Of a stretch of 64,000 nucleotides of DNA, positions 23,950 to 34,100 are shown in pieces; the stretch's first letter is position 1; every line of letters starts with the position of its first letter. The notes under the pieces were generated by a model, which worked only from the letters and a program-made list of their open reading frames with translations, did not search any database and was not told where the DNA came from. This stretch comes from Primulina eburnea. Taxonomy: Eukaryota > Streptophyta > Magnoliopsida > Lamiales > Gesneriaceae. The stretch is from contig NC_133105.1 in NCBI RefSeq assembly GCF_022965805.1, forward strand, positions 2,914,001 to 2,978,000. The letters are read 5' to 3'. The translations under genes and the position numbers were made by a program.

Positions 23950-24013
23950 GGAGATTTGATTGAGAATCAAACACATCTCCACACATCCTTTCAATCTTGC
24001 CATTCCCTGCTGC

Positions 24014-27000
24014 TTACGTTTCCGCAAGACCACTTGAGGATCTACACCACTCAAACTTTTCAATGTTTACTGGCTTGGTCAGAAAATCAGCTATGTTTTC
24101 CTTTGTATGGATCTTCTGCATATCCACACTTCCTTCTTCTACTACTTCTCGCACAAAGTGAAATTGTACTCCAATGTGTTTCGTCCTGGAATGAAAAGCT
24201 GGATTCCTTGCAATGTGCAAGGCACTCTGACTGTCACAAAACAAAGGAACATTATCTTGTTTGTGCCCGATCTCCTCCAGTAACCTTTTAATCCATATTG
24301 CCTCTTTGCAAGCTTGAGTAGCTGCCATGTATTCTGCCTCTGTTGTAGATAACGCCACAACTGTCTGCAGTTTTGAAACCCAGCTTACTGCTCCTCCTGC
24401 AAGTGTAAACACATAACCAGTAGTAGATTTTCTCTTGTCAGGATCACCTGCATAATCTGAATCGACATAGCCCTTGAGTGTAAAATCCGATCCTCCATAA
24501 CATAATGCAGCATTCGAGGTACCCTTGATGTATCTAAGGATCCTCTTGACAGTGCTCCAATGCTCTCGTCCAGGATTCGCCATATACCGACTAACTGCTC
24601 CCACTGCTTGAGCAATGTCCGGTCTTGTACATATCATGGCGAACATCAAACTCCCCACTGCTGATGCATATGGTACTCGAAACATCTCCATCCTCTCTGC
24701 TTCATTGCTAGGACACATCTCGGAGGATAACTTGAAGTTAACAGGAAGAGGGGTCGATATTGGCTTACTATCTTGCATGTTGAAGCGTTGCAAGACTTTC
24801 TTCAAATAATTTTTCTGGGAAAGCCAAATCTTTCTGTTACTTCTGTCTCGGTGAACTTGCATCCCTAGAATCTTGTTTGCTGGTCCCAAGTCCTTCATAT
24901 CAAATTCCCTAGCCAACTGTGCCTTCAATCCTTGGACCTGATCTTTGTTGGGGCCTGCTACCAACATGTCGTCCACATACAACAGCAAAATGATATAATC
25001 ATCACCAGACCTCTTGAAATACGTACAAGGGTCTGCACTCAGTCTGTTGTATCCAAGGCTCATGATATAGGAATCAAATCTCTTGTACCAACACCTCGGC
25101 GCCTGTTTGAGACCGTACAGAGATTTCTTCAACCTGCAAACCAAGTTCTCTTTGCCTTTTTCCGCAAAACCTTCTGGCTGGAGCATATAGATTTCTTCTT
25201 CAAGATCTCCATGAAGAAACGCCGTTTTTACATCTAGCTGTTCTAGATGTAGGTCAAACACCGCACACAATGCCAACACTACTCTGACTGTTGTAAGCCG
25301 AACCACAGGAGAAAATATCTCATTGAAGTCAATACCTTCTTTCTGAGCATACCCTTTTACTACCAATCTAGCACGATACCGTTCCACTTGATTATTGCCA
25401 TCTCGCTTGATCTTATAGACCCATCTGTTACCGATGGCTTTCCTCCCTCGTGGTAGTGTAACAAGATCCCAAGTTTTATTCATGTCTAATGCCTCCAATT
25501 CTTCTTGCATTGCTATCATCCACAAAGATACATCCGAGCTTTGAGTAGCCTCGTGGAAACTCGATGGCTCACCATCTTCTGATAATAGACAATATGCAAT
25601 GTTGCTTTCAGTGACATAATCTGAAAGCCAACCTGGTGGTCTTCTGTCTCGAGTTGACTGCCTCACATTGGAAACCTCAGACTCAACTTGTACTTGTTCT
25701 TCGTGCTCTGGTACTGCTTCACAAGAAACTTGACCTTCGTCTGTCTTATTTTCTACCTGAAAAATAGTAGTTTCTGAATTCTGTGTGCCTTTGTCTCCCT
25801 TTACTTTATCTTCCTCGAAGATAACATCCCTGCTGATGACAAGCTTGTGAACAGTAGGATCCCACAAGCGAAACCCCTTTACTCCATCAGCATAACCCAA
25901 GAAGATACATTTTCTGGATTTAGAATCCAACTTTGATCTTTCTTGCTCATTGTACAGAACGTACACCGGACTTCCAAATGTATGCAAATGAGAATAATCT
26001 GTCGGCTTCCCGGTCCACATCTCCATCGGAGTCTTCAGATCAATCGCCACTGAAGGAGAACGATTGATAATATAACAAGCGGTTTTGACTGCTTCTGCCC
26101 AAAATGACTTTTCTAGACCTGCAGTCCTCAACATAGCTCTTGTTCTGTCCAACAAGGTCCTGTTCATCCGCTCCGCCACTCCATTCTGTTGAGGTGTGTA
26201 AGCCGTCGTGAACTGTCTCTTGATGCCCTCATGTTGACAAAATGCATCAAACTCGTCACTGGTATATTCTCCTCCATTGTCAGTCCTCAGACACTTGATT
26301 TTCTTTTCAGAATCAAGTTCAACCCGCGCTTTGAAATCTTTGAAGACCTGGAAAACATCTGATTTCTTCTTGATTGGATACACCCAACATCTCCTAGAGA
26401 AATCATCAATGAACGAGACAAAGTATCTCGCTCCTCCTAGGGATACAACCGGTGCTTGCCAAACATCCGAATGAATCAGCTCCAATATGCTTTTGCTCCT
26501 GGCAGTAGAAGTGCCAAACTTTAATCTGTGTTGTTTACTGGTAACACAGTGCTCACAAAAAGGTAGTGACACTTTTGTAAGTCCCGGCAGCAGCTTCCGT
26601 TCTGAGAGAATTTTCAACCCTCGTTCTGACATATGCCCGAGCTTTCTATGCCATAACACCGTTAATTCTTCTCCTGAACCAATTGATGCAACAGCTAGTT
26701 CGGCCTCTTTGTGTGTTTCTCCCAAAAGTACATACAGATTTGCAGCAACCTTTTCCGCCTTCATAACCACAAGCGCGCCTTTCACAATTTTCATGATCTC
26801 ATTCTCGATACGAGTTTTGCACCCGATGTCATCCAATTGCCCCAAGGACAAAAGATTTTTCGTCAGTCCTTTCACATGTCGTACCTCCTGTATGGTGCGA
26901 ATGGTGCCATCAAACATTTTAATTTTGATAGTACCGACCCCAGCGATTTCCAAGGCATGATCATTTCCCATGAATACAGATCCTCCTGAGACTGGTTCAT

Positions 27001-27907
27001 AATGATCAAACCATTCTCTCCGAGACGTCATATGCCACGTCGCTCCTGAATCCATAATCCATGTGTCACAAAATTTGTGTCTGCCTTCTGCAACAGTTGC
27101 TGCTTCGCTGAATAATATTTCACCACTGTCTGAAGTACTGGCCACATTTCCTTGAGAACTTTTATCGATACTCGTACACTCTCTCTTGAAGTGCCCTTTA
27201 CCGCCACATTTAAAGCAGTAAATATTTTTCTTCTTACTTCTCGACTTTGATCTACCGTGCCTGTGGCTCCCACTGGAGTCACGTTCTATAAACCTCCCTC
27301 TTATCATCGGTAAAGCCTCCGCCTGCTTCGAAGTCACCAACCTATCTTCCTTATTCTTCCGCCTGCTTTCTTCTCCGAGAACCGCCGTTAAGACATCATC
27401 GAATTTTAGCGAGCCCATAAGGATGTTGTTGGTTAGGTTGATGATAAGTTGATCATATGAATCTGGTAGACTTTGAAGTAGAAGCTCCGCACGTTCATTT
27501 TCCCCTATTTTATGCCCCATGGAAGTGAGTTGGGCAAATAGAGTATTTAGTGTATTGATATGGTCGGTCATCGATGAAGATTCCGCCATCCGAAGAGTAT
27601 AAAACCTTCTCTTTAGGAAAATCATGTTGTGTAGCGACTTGACCTCGTACATCTTTGTCAGAGTATCCCAGATATTTGCCGTTTTTATCTCGGAGATACT
27701 TGACAATACTTCGTCTGCTATAGCCAAGTGTAAATTGGCAACAGCATTATCACTCATCTCATTCCACTTTACATCGTCCGTCATTTCCTCCGGTCTATCT
27801 CCAATAGCCGCCAAACAATTTTCTTTTCTTAAAATTTCTTGCATCTTTATTTTCCACAACAGAAAATTACTTCCATTGAACTTTGTTATCTCGTACCTTC
27901 CCGCCAT
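24014..27907 (-). CDS. Copia gag-pol polyprotein (Gag, protease, integrase, RT, RNase H)
   Basis: One uninterrupted frame of 1,297 aa. Domains in order: Gag with the FNGSNFLLWKIKM start; a CCHC zinc knuckle, CFKCGGKGHFKREC, near residues 231-244; an aspartic protease with DSGA near 285; a pre-integrase zinc motif at LWHRKLGHMSERGLKIL; integrase with Asp in HSDVW (about 483), Asp in TDNGGEY (about 545) and Glu in NGVAERMNR (about 581); reverse transcriptase with RARLVVKGYAQKEG (about 844) and the catalytic YVDDM (about 976); and RNase H with STTEAEYMA (about 1190). The order integrase before reverse transcriptase is what defines Ty1/copia. No stop, frameshift or missing catalytic residue was found. 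Gag and Pol share one frame, as usual for plant copia elements. Confidence 0.96.
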   Translation of the reverse strand: MAGRYEITKFNGSNFLLWKIKMQEILRKENCLAAIGDRPEEMTDDVKWNEMSDNAVANLHLAIADEVLSSISEIKTANIWDTLTKMYEVKSLHNMIFLKRRFYTLRMAESSSMTDHINTLNTLFAQLTSMGHKIGENERAELLLQSLPDSYDQLIINLTNNILMGSLKFDDVLTAVLGEESRRKNKEDRLVTSKQAEALPMIRGRFIERDSSGSHRHGRSKSRSKKKNIYCFKCGGKGHFKRECTSIDKSSQGNVASTSDSGEILFSEAATVAEGRHKFCDTWIMDSGATWHMTSRREWFDHYEPVSGGSVFMGNDHALEIAGVGTIKIKMFDGTIRTIQEVRHVKGLTKNLLSLGQLDDIGCKTRIENEIMKIVKGALVVMKAEKVAANLYVLLGETHKEAELAVASIGSGEELTVLWHRKLGHMSERGLKILSERKLLPGLTKVSLPFCEHCVTSKQHRLKFGTSTARSKSILELIHSDVWQAPVVSLGGARYFVSFIDDFSRRCWVYPIKKKSDVFQVFKDFKARVELDSEKKIKCLRTDNGGEYTSDEFDAFCQHEGIKRQFTTAYTPQQNGVAERMNRTLLDRTRAMLRTAGLEKSFWAEAVKTACYIINRSPSVAIDLKTPMEMWTGKPTDYSHLHTFGSPVYVLYNEQERSKLDSKSRKCIFLGYADGVKGFRLWDPTVHKLVISRDVIFEEDKVKGDKGTQNSETTIFQVENKTDEGQVSCEAVPEHEEQVQVESEVSNVRQSTRDRRPPGWLSDYVTESNIAYCLLSEDGEPSSFHEATQSSDVSLWMIAMQEELEALDMNKTWDLVTLPRGRKAIGNRWVYKIKRDGNNQVERYRARLVVKGYAQKEGIDFNEIFSPVVRLTTVRVVLALCAVFDLHLEQLDVKTAFLHGDLEEEIYMLQPEGFAEKGKENLVCRLKKSLYGLKQAPRCWYKRFDSYIMSLGYNRLSADPCTYFKRSGDDYIILLLYVDDMLVAGPNKDQVQGLKAQLAREFDMKDLGPANKILGMQVHRDRSNRKIWLSQKNYLKKVLQRFNMQDSKPISTPLPVNFKLSSEMCPSNEAERMEMFRVPYASAVGSLMFAMICTRPDIAQAVGAVSRYMANPGREHWSTVKRILRYIKGTSNAALCYGGSDFTLKGYVDSDYAGDPDKRKSTTGYVFTLAGGAVSWVSKLQTVVALSTTEAEYMAATQACKEAIWIKRLLEEIGHKQDNVPLFCDSQSALHIARNPAFHSRTKHIGVQFHFVREVVEEGSVDMQKIHTKENIADFLTKPVNIEKFEWCRSSSGLAET

Positions 27908-28049
27908 TATGTCTACAACAATTTTAGTAGACCGGACAAAATAATCCCGCCTTAAATAAAAAATCTCGAAAAATCTTTTCTGATGTGGAAGATCAGTCTA
28001 GGCTGCGACCACAGAGCATACTCAGAATTTTAGGAAATTTTGAACCAAG

Positions 28050-28061
28050 GCTCTGATACCA
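28050..28061 (-). other. Primer-binding site (tRNA-iMet) of the copia element
   Basis: On the minus strand TGGTATCAGAGC follows the 5' LTR after a two-base spacer. This is the standard plant LTR-retrotransposon primer site complementary to the 3' end of initiator methionine tRNA. Confidence 0.93.
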
Positions 28062-28063
28062 CT

Positions 28064-28543
28064 TGTTGGTCCCACGTGCGGAATTTGAGATAATAAAACC
28101 CGAAAATAAAGAATAAACTGGACACCGAGATTTACGTGGAAAACCCCTAAAAATTATTAGGGTAAAAACCACGGGCAAGATGAAAAGAATTCCACTATAA
28201 TATTTTGTGGTGTACAACTTACTCACTGTGTTTCCAAAGAGAACACACTCTCTTAATACAGGAGAACAAATACCTCACAAATAATATAGAACTAATAGAA
28301 GAGAAGAGAGAAAACTCAAGATATTACTTGAGATTGGGATGCATAAGAATTGCAAAATGAGCACCTATTTATAGGTGCATGTCTATGTGTGAACAAAGAA
28401 ATCACACAATATCATCACGCAATGTTCACCCACCTATATTGACCAATGCTCACCCACGTTTTTCATTTAGACCATTCCCGACATGCAAAGTATGACACCT
28501 CTTTGGCTCTATCTCATTTAATATCTTTGTCTCTCTGTCAACA
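28064..28543 (-). repeat. 5' LTR of the copia element
   Basis: 480 bp, TG..CA ends, abutting the primer-binding site; carries the element's promoter in element orientation. The TTATAGGTGC region near 28365 resembles promoter or polyadenylation parts, but those sites were not mapped. Confidence 0.94.
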
Positions 28544-31167
28544 AACTATATATCAGAGTTAACAAGCTTTTCGAATCCTATCTTTCTAGCATATGCCTCT
28601 CCCCTTCTTCTACCCTGAGACAAAAGCATTGGTTCCTGCTCGAACAAGATAGAACAAGAATTGAACCCATAAAACTAGGAATTGGAGATTGAGTGTTTAA
28701 TAAGTATTTGAGAGAGCTTTTAGAGAGTATTTCTTGACTTCTAGTTAGAAGTGCTTTGGAGTACGTGAATATTAACTTATGCTTCAACTTTTATTATTTA
28801 TAATCAATATTTAAAAGCAAGATCGAGATCTTTGTTTCTGTTTCTGTTTTTTGTTAATAATTTAAAGTTATAATTTGACATTTATATTTTTAAAAAATTT
28901 ATTATATTCTATAATTACTCTCAATTTTTATATATATTTCTGGAGATTTTTAAAATAATAAATTTTATTTATATGTGAGTTTTTAAGAGTTTCAAATAGA
29001 ATTCATAAAATTTCAATCATATTTTATTTTAAAATTTTTTAAAAAAAATATATAATGCATTTTTATATAATTTTCATTTCCATAATAATTTTTTTACATA
29101 TTTTGTACATTTATACAAATATACAAATTTTTTCATTTGTTTTTTTATCAATCTTTATTAAAAATTTCATGCATTCATGTTATTAAAAATACTTTTTTTA
29201 CAAAATATTTAAAATATGATAATGATTATATAAATACATTGTTGATGATACGAGTATCAAATTTTAGATGATAAAAAGATAAATATTATATATGTTAAGG
29301 ATTTTGTTGTCATTTTACTAAAAATTAAATTTAGAAATAATTTTTCTCTAAATGCTTAAACTACTCAAACTTTAACTTGTAGAATTTTATTTTCAAACAC
29401 TCTCACCCAATAGAACTTCGATTAGTAGTCAAGAATATTCCCAAAATTAAACTCAACACCAACTAAAAGAAATATACATTATCTATACTTTAAAAAAACA
29501 TCCTATAAAATTTTATTTAGGATTCCAAATGTATCTTAACAAAATTAATTTTTAAGTCTCGAAGTATTCAAGTTGGTGAAGTATGTGATCGATCATAAGT
29601 ACGATTTTACAGCATCTTTTTAGACAAGCATGTAACACATGATTGGCCCACAACGATTTTCCTAACTAGTTGTATGTTTTTATGATGCGTGAACCCGTAG
29701 CAGCTATCATTCGGTACAAATTAGCTAAACTTCAGACTAACGAATAACTTGCAAATTATGCTGATAAGATAAACTGTACTTAATAATCGTTCATCTACTC
29801 CACCAACTCAAACTTTTTTTTAGAGACTAGTTGTTTGATTTGTAGACTAATCTAAAGTTAACCCAGATTCTAATACCCACCAGATGATAGCCACTTGTGA
29901 GTTTCAACATCATTAAAAAAAACTTCAACCCAAAAGATGTTAACCGTAATTTTAGAAATAAAAAATGCTTTGCTGACTTTTTTTTTTCAAAGAGAAAAAC
30001 TTTATAAAAGATGATTGGAACTTTTTATATCAATTTTTGAAATAAATTAAGTTTAACCAAAATATCTGAAAGTCATATACAGATCATAAAAAAAATTACT
30101 ATATTGTTTTAAATCTTAATAAAAATAATATTTTCCTATAATCATTTATATAATAAGTAAAAGAGTGAGTCTCATGTCCGTGAGACGAGTAATCCTATCC
30201 ATATTCACAATAAAGAGTAATACTTTAAACACAAAAAATTATATTTTTTTATGAATGACTTAAATAAGAGAATCGTCTCACAAATTCGATCTGTAAGATC
30301 GTCTCACAAAAATTTTTGGTTAAGTAAAAATAATGATAAAATTAAGAGATTTTGCCATGATTGAGTAACTGGACAGCTAAGCAGCTAACAAAGGGTTTGT
30401 GCTGTGTACGGTCCAATCGTTCATACCGGTGGGTCCTGCTTTATCCCCAGCAACCAAATAACGGCGGCGCGTGCAGAATTAAGCGCGTGGTTACTATCCT
30501 CCACCCAACGCAAAAAGGGGAGAGAAAAAGTCATCAACCTTTCCTTCCACACATGCACATCGAACATTTATTACTCCATTTTCATGACAAACTACTCCTT
30601 GCTGCTGCCTCTATCCTACGCTGCGATTTACTCTCATCTTCCCAGCTTTTGAAGTATGTACCGGGTTCACTTTAGTTACCGCCCACATCTATTTTTCAAG
30701 TTTCACCTAGGGGAGTGTATTAAGTATATCGGTAACGTGTTTTGCTGTCGGATGAGTTTTGTTTGTCTCCTAGCGTATTTTTTGTTTTACTTTTGTGGTG
30801 TTCATGAGTGTTATCTTTTATCGCGAAGCTTCTTGTTCGAACTCCAGATCAAAAATTCTGATGAAACTATGCATATGTTAGCAAGGCAAGAATGCGAGTT
30901 TTTTTTTAGTTTGGAACTATTCTTTTTGTGGAGTTCTTACTTTCGTTTATATAAAGGCAAGAATTGTTCGTGGGTGAGGCTTTGTTTTGATTCTCTTCCA
31001 ATCGAAAAATTGGGCAGGGAGTTAAAATTTTGGTTTACTGTTTTGATGCGCTTTTTTTTATTCCAGATTGTGTTTCTGTGGCAGCGATACAGTGCTTAAG
31101 AAACCTGATGAACGGAATTTTGTGGAAATTCAGCTACTGGGTTATTCTTGTTTAGTTGTTTTGAGAG
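28544..31167. other. AT-rich intergenic DNA and leader of the PP2C-kinase gene
   Basis: The left part is AT-rich and featureless. A GAGACGGTCTC repeat lies at 30162-30320. From about 30400 the sequence becomes GC-richer and is probably promoter and 5' UTR of the downstream gene. The open frames there (30361-30675, 30656-31099) are not like any family I know and read as leader or 5' UTR intron. Confidence 0.5.
30162..30320 (-). repeat. MITE-like repeat, GAGACGGTCTC family, copy 6
   Basis: Inverted, decayed copy: GAGTGAGTCTCATGTCCGTG, GACGAGTAATCCTATCCATA, AAGAGTAATACTTTAAACAC, GAATGACTTAAATAAGAGAA, GATCGTCTCACAAAAATTTT. It lies about 850 bp upstream of the PP2C-kinase start codon, so it may sit near that promoter. 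Confidence 0.7.
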
Positions 31168-34100
31168 ATGGGTTGTGTCTATTCTAAGTCATGTATTGGT
31201 GAGTTATGTTCTCCTGGAAATGATAAGGCGAATGAAAGTGGAGATGTGAAAACAGCAACTGAGATTGCTGTGTTTTCACCTACTTATTCAGATAGCCAGG
31301 AAACGGAGACCAGAGATAAGTTGCGTCAGTTAGGTTCGACCAGGGACCATGAAGCCCATATTACAAGGCTATCCAGAGTGTCAGCTCAGTTCTTACCTCC
31401 CGAGGGATCACGCACTGTGAAAGTTCCATCGTGTGACTATGAATTACGGTGCTCGTTTCTATCTCAGAGAGGTTACTACCCTGATGCCCTTGATAAGGCC
31501 AACCAAGACAGTTTTTGCATTCATACACCATTTGGGACTAGCCCAGATGATCATTTCTTCGGAGTGTTTGACGGCCATGGTGAATTTGGAGCTCAATGCT
31601 CACAGTTTGTGAAGCAGAAGTTGTGTGAAAATTTGCTTAGGAATAGTAGGTTTCACATGGATGCGGTTGAAGCTTGTCATGCTGCATTCTTGACAACAAA
31701 TTCGCAGCTGCATGCTGACATGCTTGATGATAGCATGAGTGGAACAACTGCAGTTACCGTGCTAGTTCGTGGCAGGAAACTTTATGTTGCAAATACAGGT
31801 GACTCAAGGGCAATCATAGGTGAGAAACGGGGGAAGGATATTGTAGCTGTTGACCTTTCCATCGATCAAACACCTTTTCGACCCGACGAACTAGAACGGG
31901 TGAAACTCTGTGGTGCTAGAGTTCTCACATTGGATCAGATTGAAGGACTCAAAAATCCAGATGTTCAGTGTTGGGAAACTGAAGAAGGCGATGATGGTGA
32001 TCCTCCTAGATTATGGGTGCAAAATGGAATGTACCCGGGTACAGCTTTTACCAGAAGTATTGGTGATTCTATAGCTGAGGAAATAGGCGTCGTTGCAAAC
32101 CCAGAAATTGTTGTTATGGAGTTGACATCAAATCATCCTTTCTTTGTGATTGCCAGTGATGGTGTCTTTGAGTTTCTTTCAAGCCAATCTGTAGTGGACA
32201 TGGTAAAATTCTCCCTAGTATTTGTACAGTAGCAATCCTTGAATTAAATATCGCAACGAGTGTAAAAAATGTGGATAAAAGGTAAATGCTTTGAACTTTA
32301 TTTGCTGATGTTATTTAAAGAAATCCACCACAATAATTTTATTTGTTTCTGCAAATATTGAGTCACCTTTGAATCAGCCTATCAGGTTGCATTCAGATTA
32401 TATGCTGCTGAAAGTTACTTGAAATTTAGAAACATGTCCAGTTATGGATTAATAAAATAGATGAAGTGGTGTTGTGGTGAAAACTAACTGAATTTTATGC
32501 TCTGGTATTATCAAGATTCCTTTTCTTTTGGTTTGTTTAATGGAAAATGGTAAGAAAAAGATCTACCTAAGCTCGTTGCATTTTAGTAAATCCATTTTCA
32601 GGGCATGTTGTTCCTCGGTTGTTTATCATTAGTTTTTTTTACCTTTTTTTCAGAACAATAAATTATGGTGATCTTAATTTAAGTTCCTATTTGAAATGTC
32701 TTATAATGATGGTTCTTTACCAGGTTGCAAAGTACAAGGACCCTCGTGATGCTTGTGCTGAAATTGTTGCCGAGTCATATCGTCTTTGGCTACAATATGA
32801 AACTCGTACTGATGACATTACCGTGATAGTGGTGCATGTAAATGGGTTGGATGATGTAAGGAATTTAATTAATTTTTCCTGCACGCTTGATTGTTGATTT
32901 ATATGCTCTGATGTCCCTTCTATCTTATTTTCTCAAACACTCAGAACAGATAATTTCATCATTATATGCAGGATGCATTTGGCCAACCAACAAAGTTTGA
33001 TGCCTTTTTGAGACCCCCTGTACCTCAAGTGGTTGAGGTCACGGGATCTGAGTCTCCATCTCTTATGAATTGGGGATCAAAAAATCGTGCAAGGAATGAT
33101 ATATCCCGTGCACGACTTCGTGCTATTGAAAGTTCTCTAGGAAACGGGCAGTTGTGGGCTCCTTCATCCCCAACTCACAGAAAGACTTGGGAAGAAGAAG
33201 TAATGCGAAGACCATTTTTCATTCTCAGAACAATTTTCACTTTCAAAATCTCAAAATTACTTACTAAGCACACTTCATCATGTGATAGGCTCACATTGAA
33301 CGGGCCTTGCATGATCATTTTCTTTTCAGAAAACTTACAAGCTCTCAGTGTCATGTTTTGTTGGACTGTATGCAAAGAGTTGAGGTTAAGGCAGGAGAGA
33401 TTGTGGTTAAGCAGGTAGTTTTTTTTCACAGGTGGCATGTTTATGGTCTCTTGTTCATTTTTTCTAAACTGTTTCAGATGTAACTGGATGCCTGTTGGAC
33501 TAGTGTATTCTGAATAGTGTCTTACTTGGAGTCTAAGCAAAACAAGCTATTGAGATAATTTACTTGATTTATGTGAAAGATGAAAACTTAAACCCAACCA
33601 TAAGTTACATTCAAGCGAGTCATGTCTCAGCATTATCATGAGCAAGATGTGAACCACAAATTGTCACCGTTGAATAAATACTCAAAAACAGATTTCATTC
33701 AATGCTATAATCAAGTAAACTCTGAGCCTGGCCAATGAAGATGCATTTGTCATAAAGCAAAACTCACTATCAAACTTATTATTTTATTTGAGCTATGTAA
33801 TATATTTTTGCGAAATTATTCAGTTGTACATGGTTAGAGAAATCTCTTAATGATAGTTCTCTACTTGTTTAGCCGGAGCAGGCCTTGGTTTTCTTGTGTA
33901 TAAAATAATTATTATCTTGAAATGTTGTAAACTTGCCAATGAATGGCGGTATGAGGCATTTATACTCCTGTGTTGACCATTATCTAAGATAAACTAATGG
34001 CGAAAGGACATCTTTTCTCATGGTATATTGGTTTCCTGGCTTTGTTTGTACTTGTTGAATGGGTTTTAGTAGGTATCTGCTCTGTCCATCTCATGTGTCT

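Larger units (their letters stand above)
23458..28543 (-). mobile_element. Complete Ty1/copia LTR retrotransposon
   Basis: A 5,086-bp element on the minus strand, flanked by the 5-bp target duplication AACTA (23453-23457 and 28544-28548). Two 480-bp LTRs begin TGTTGG and end CAACA. I count 8 substitutions between them, about 1.7 percent. Between them lie a primer-binding site complementary to initiator methionine tRNA, one long gag-pol frame and a purine-rich priming tract. All parts needed for retrotransposition appear present, so it may be autonomous. The lineage within copia is not assigned. Confidence 0.96.

Noticed and set aside
26487..26960. 157-codon plus-strand frame inside the copia element
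   Set aside because: Antisense shadow of gag-pol; no domain on that strand.
30656..31099. 147-codon open frame upstream of the PP2C-kinase gene
   Set aside because: Hydrophobic, no homology recognised, and it sits where promoter, 5' UTR or a UTR intron is expected.
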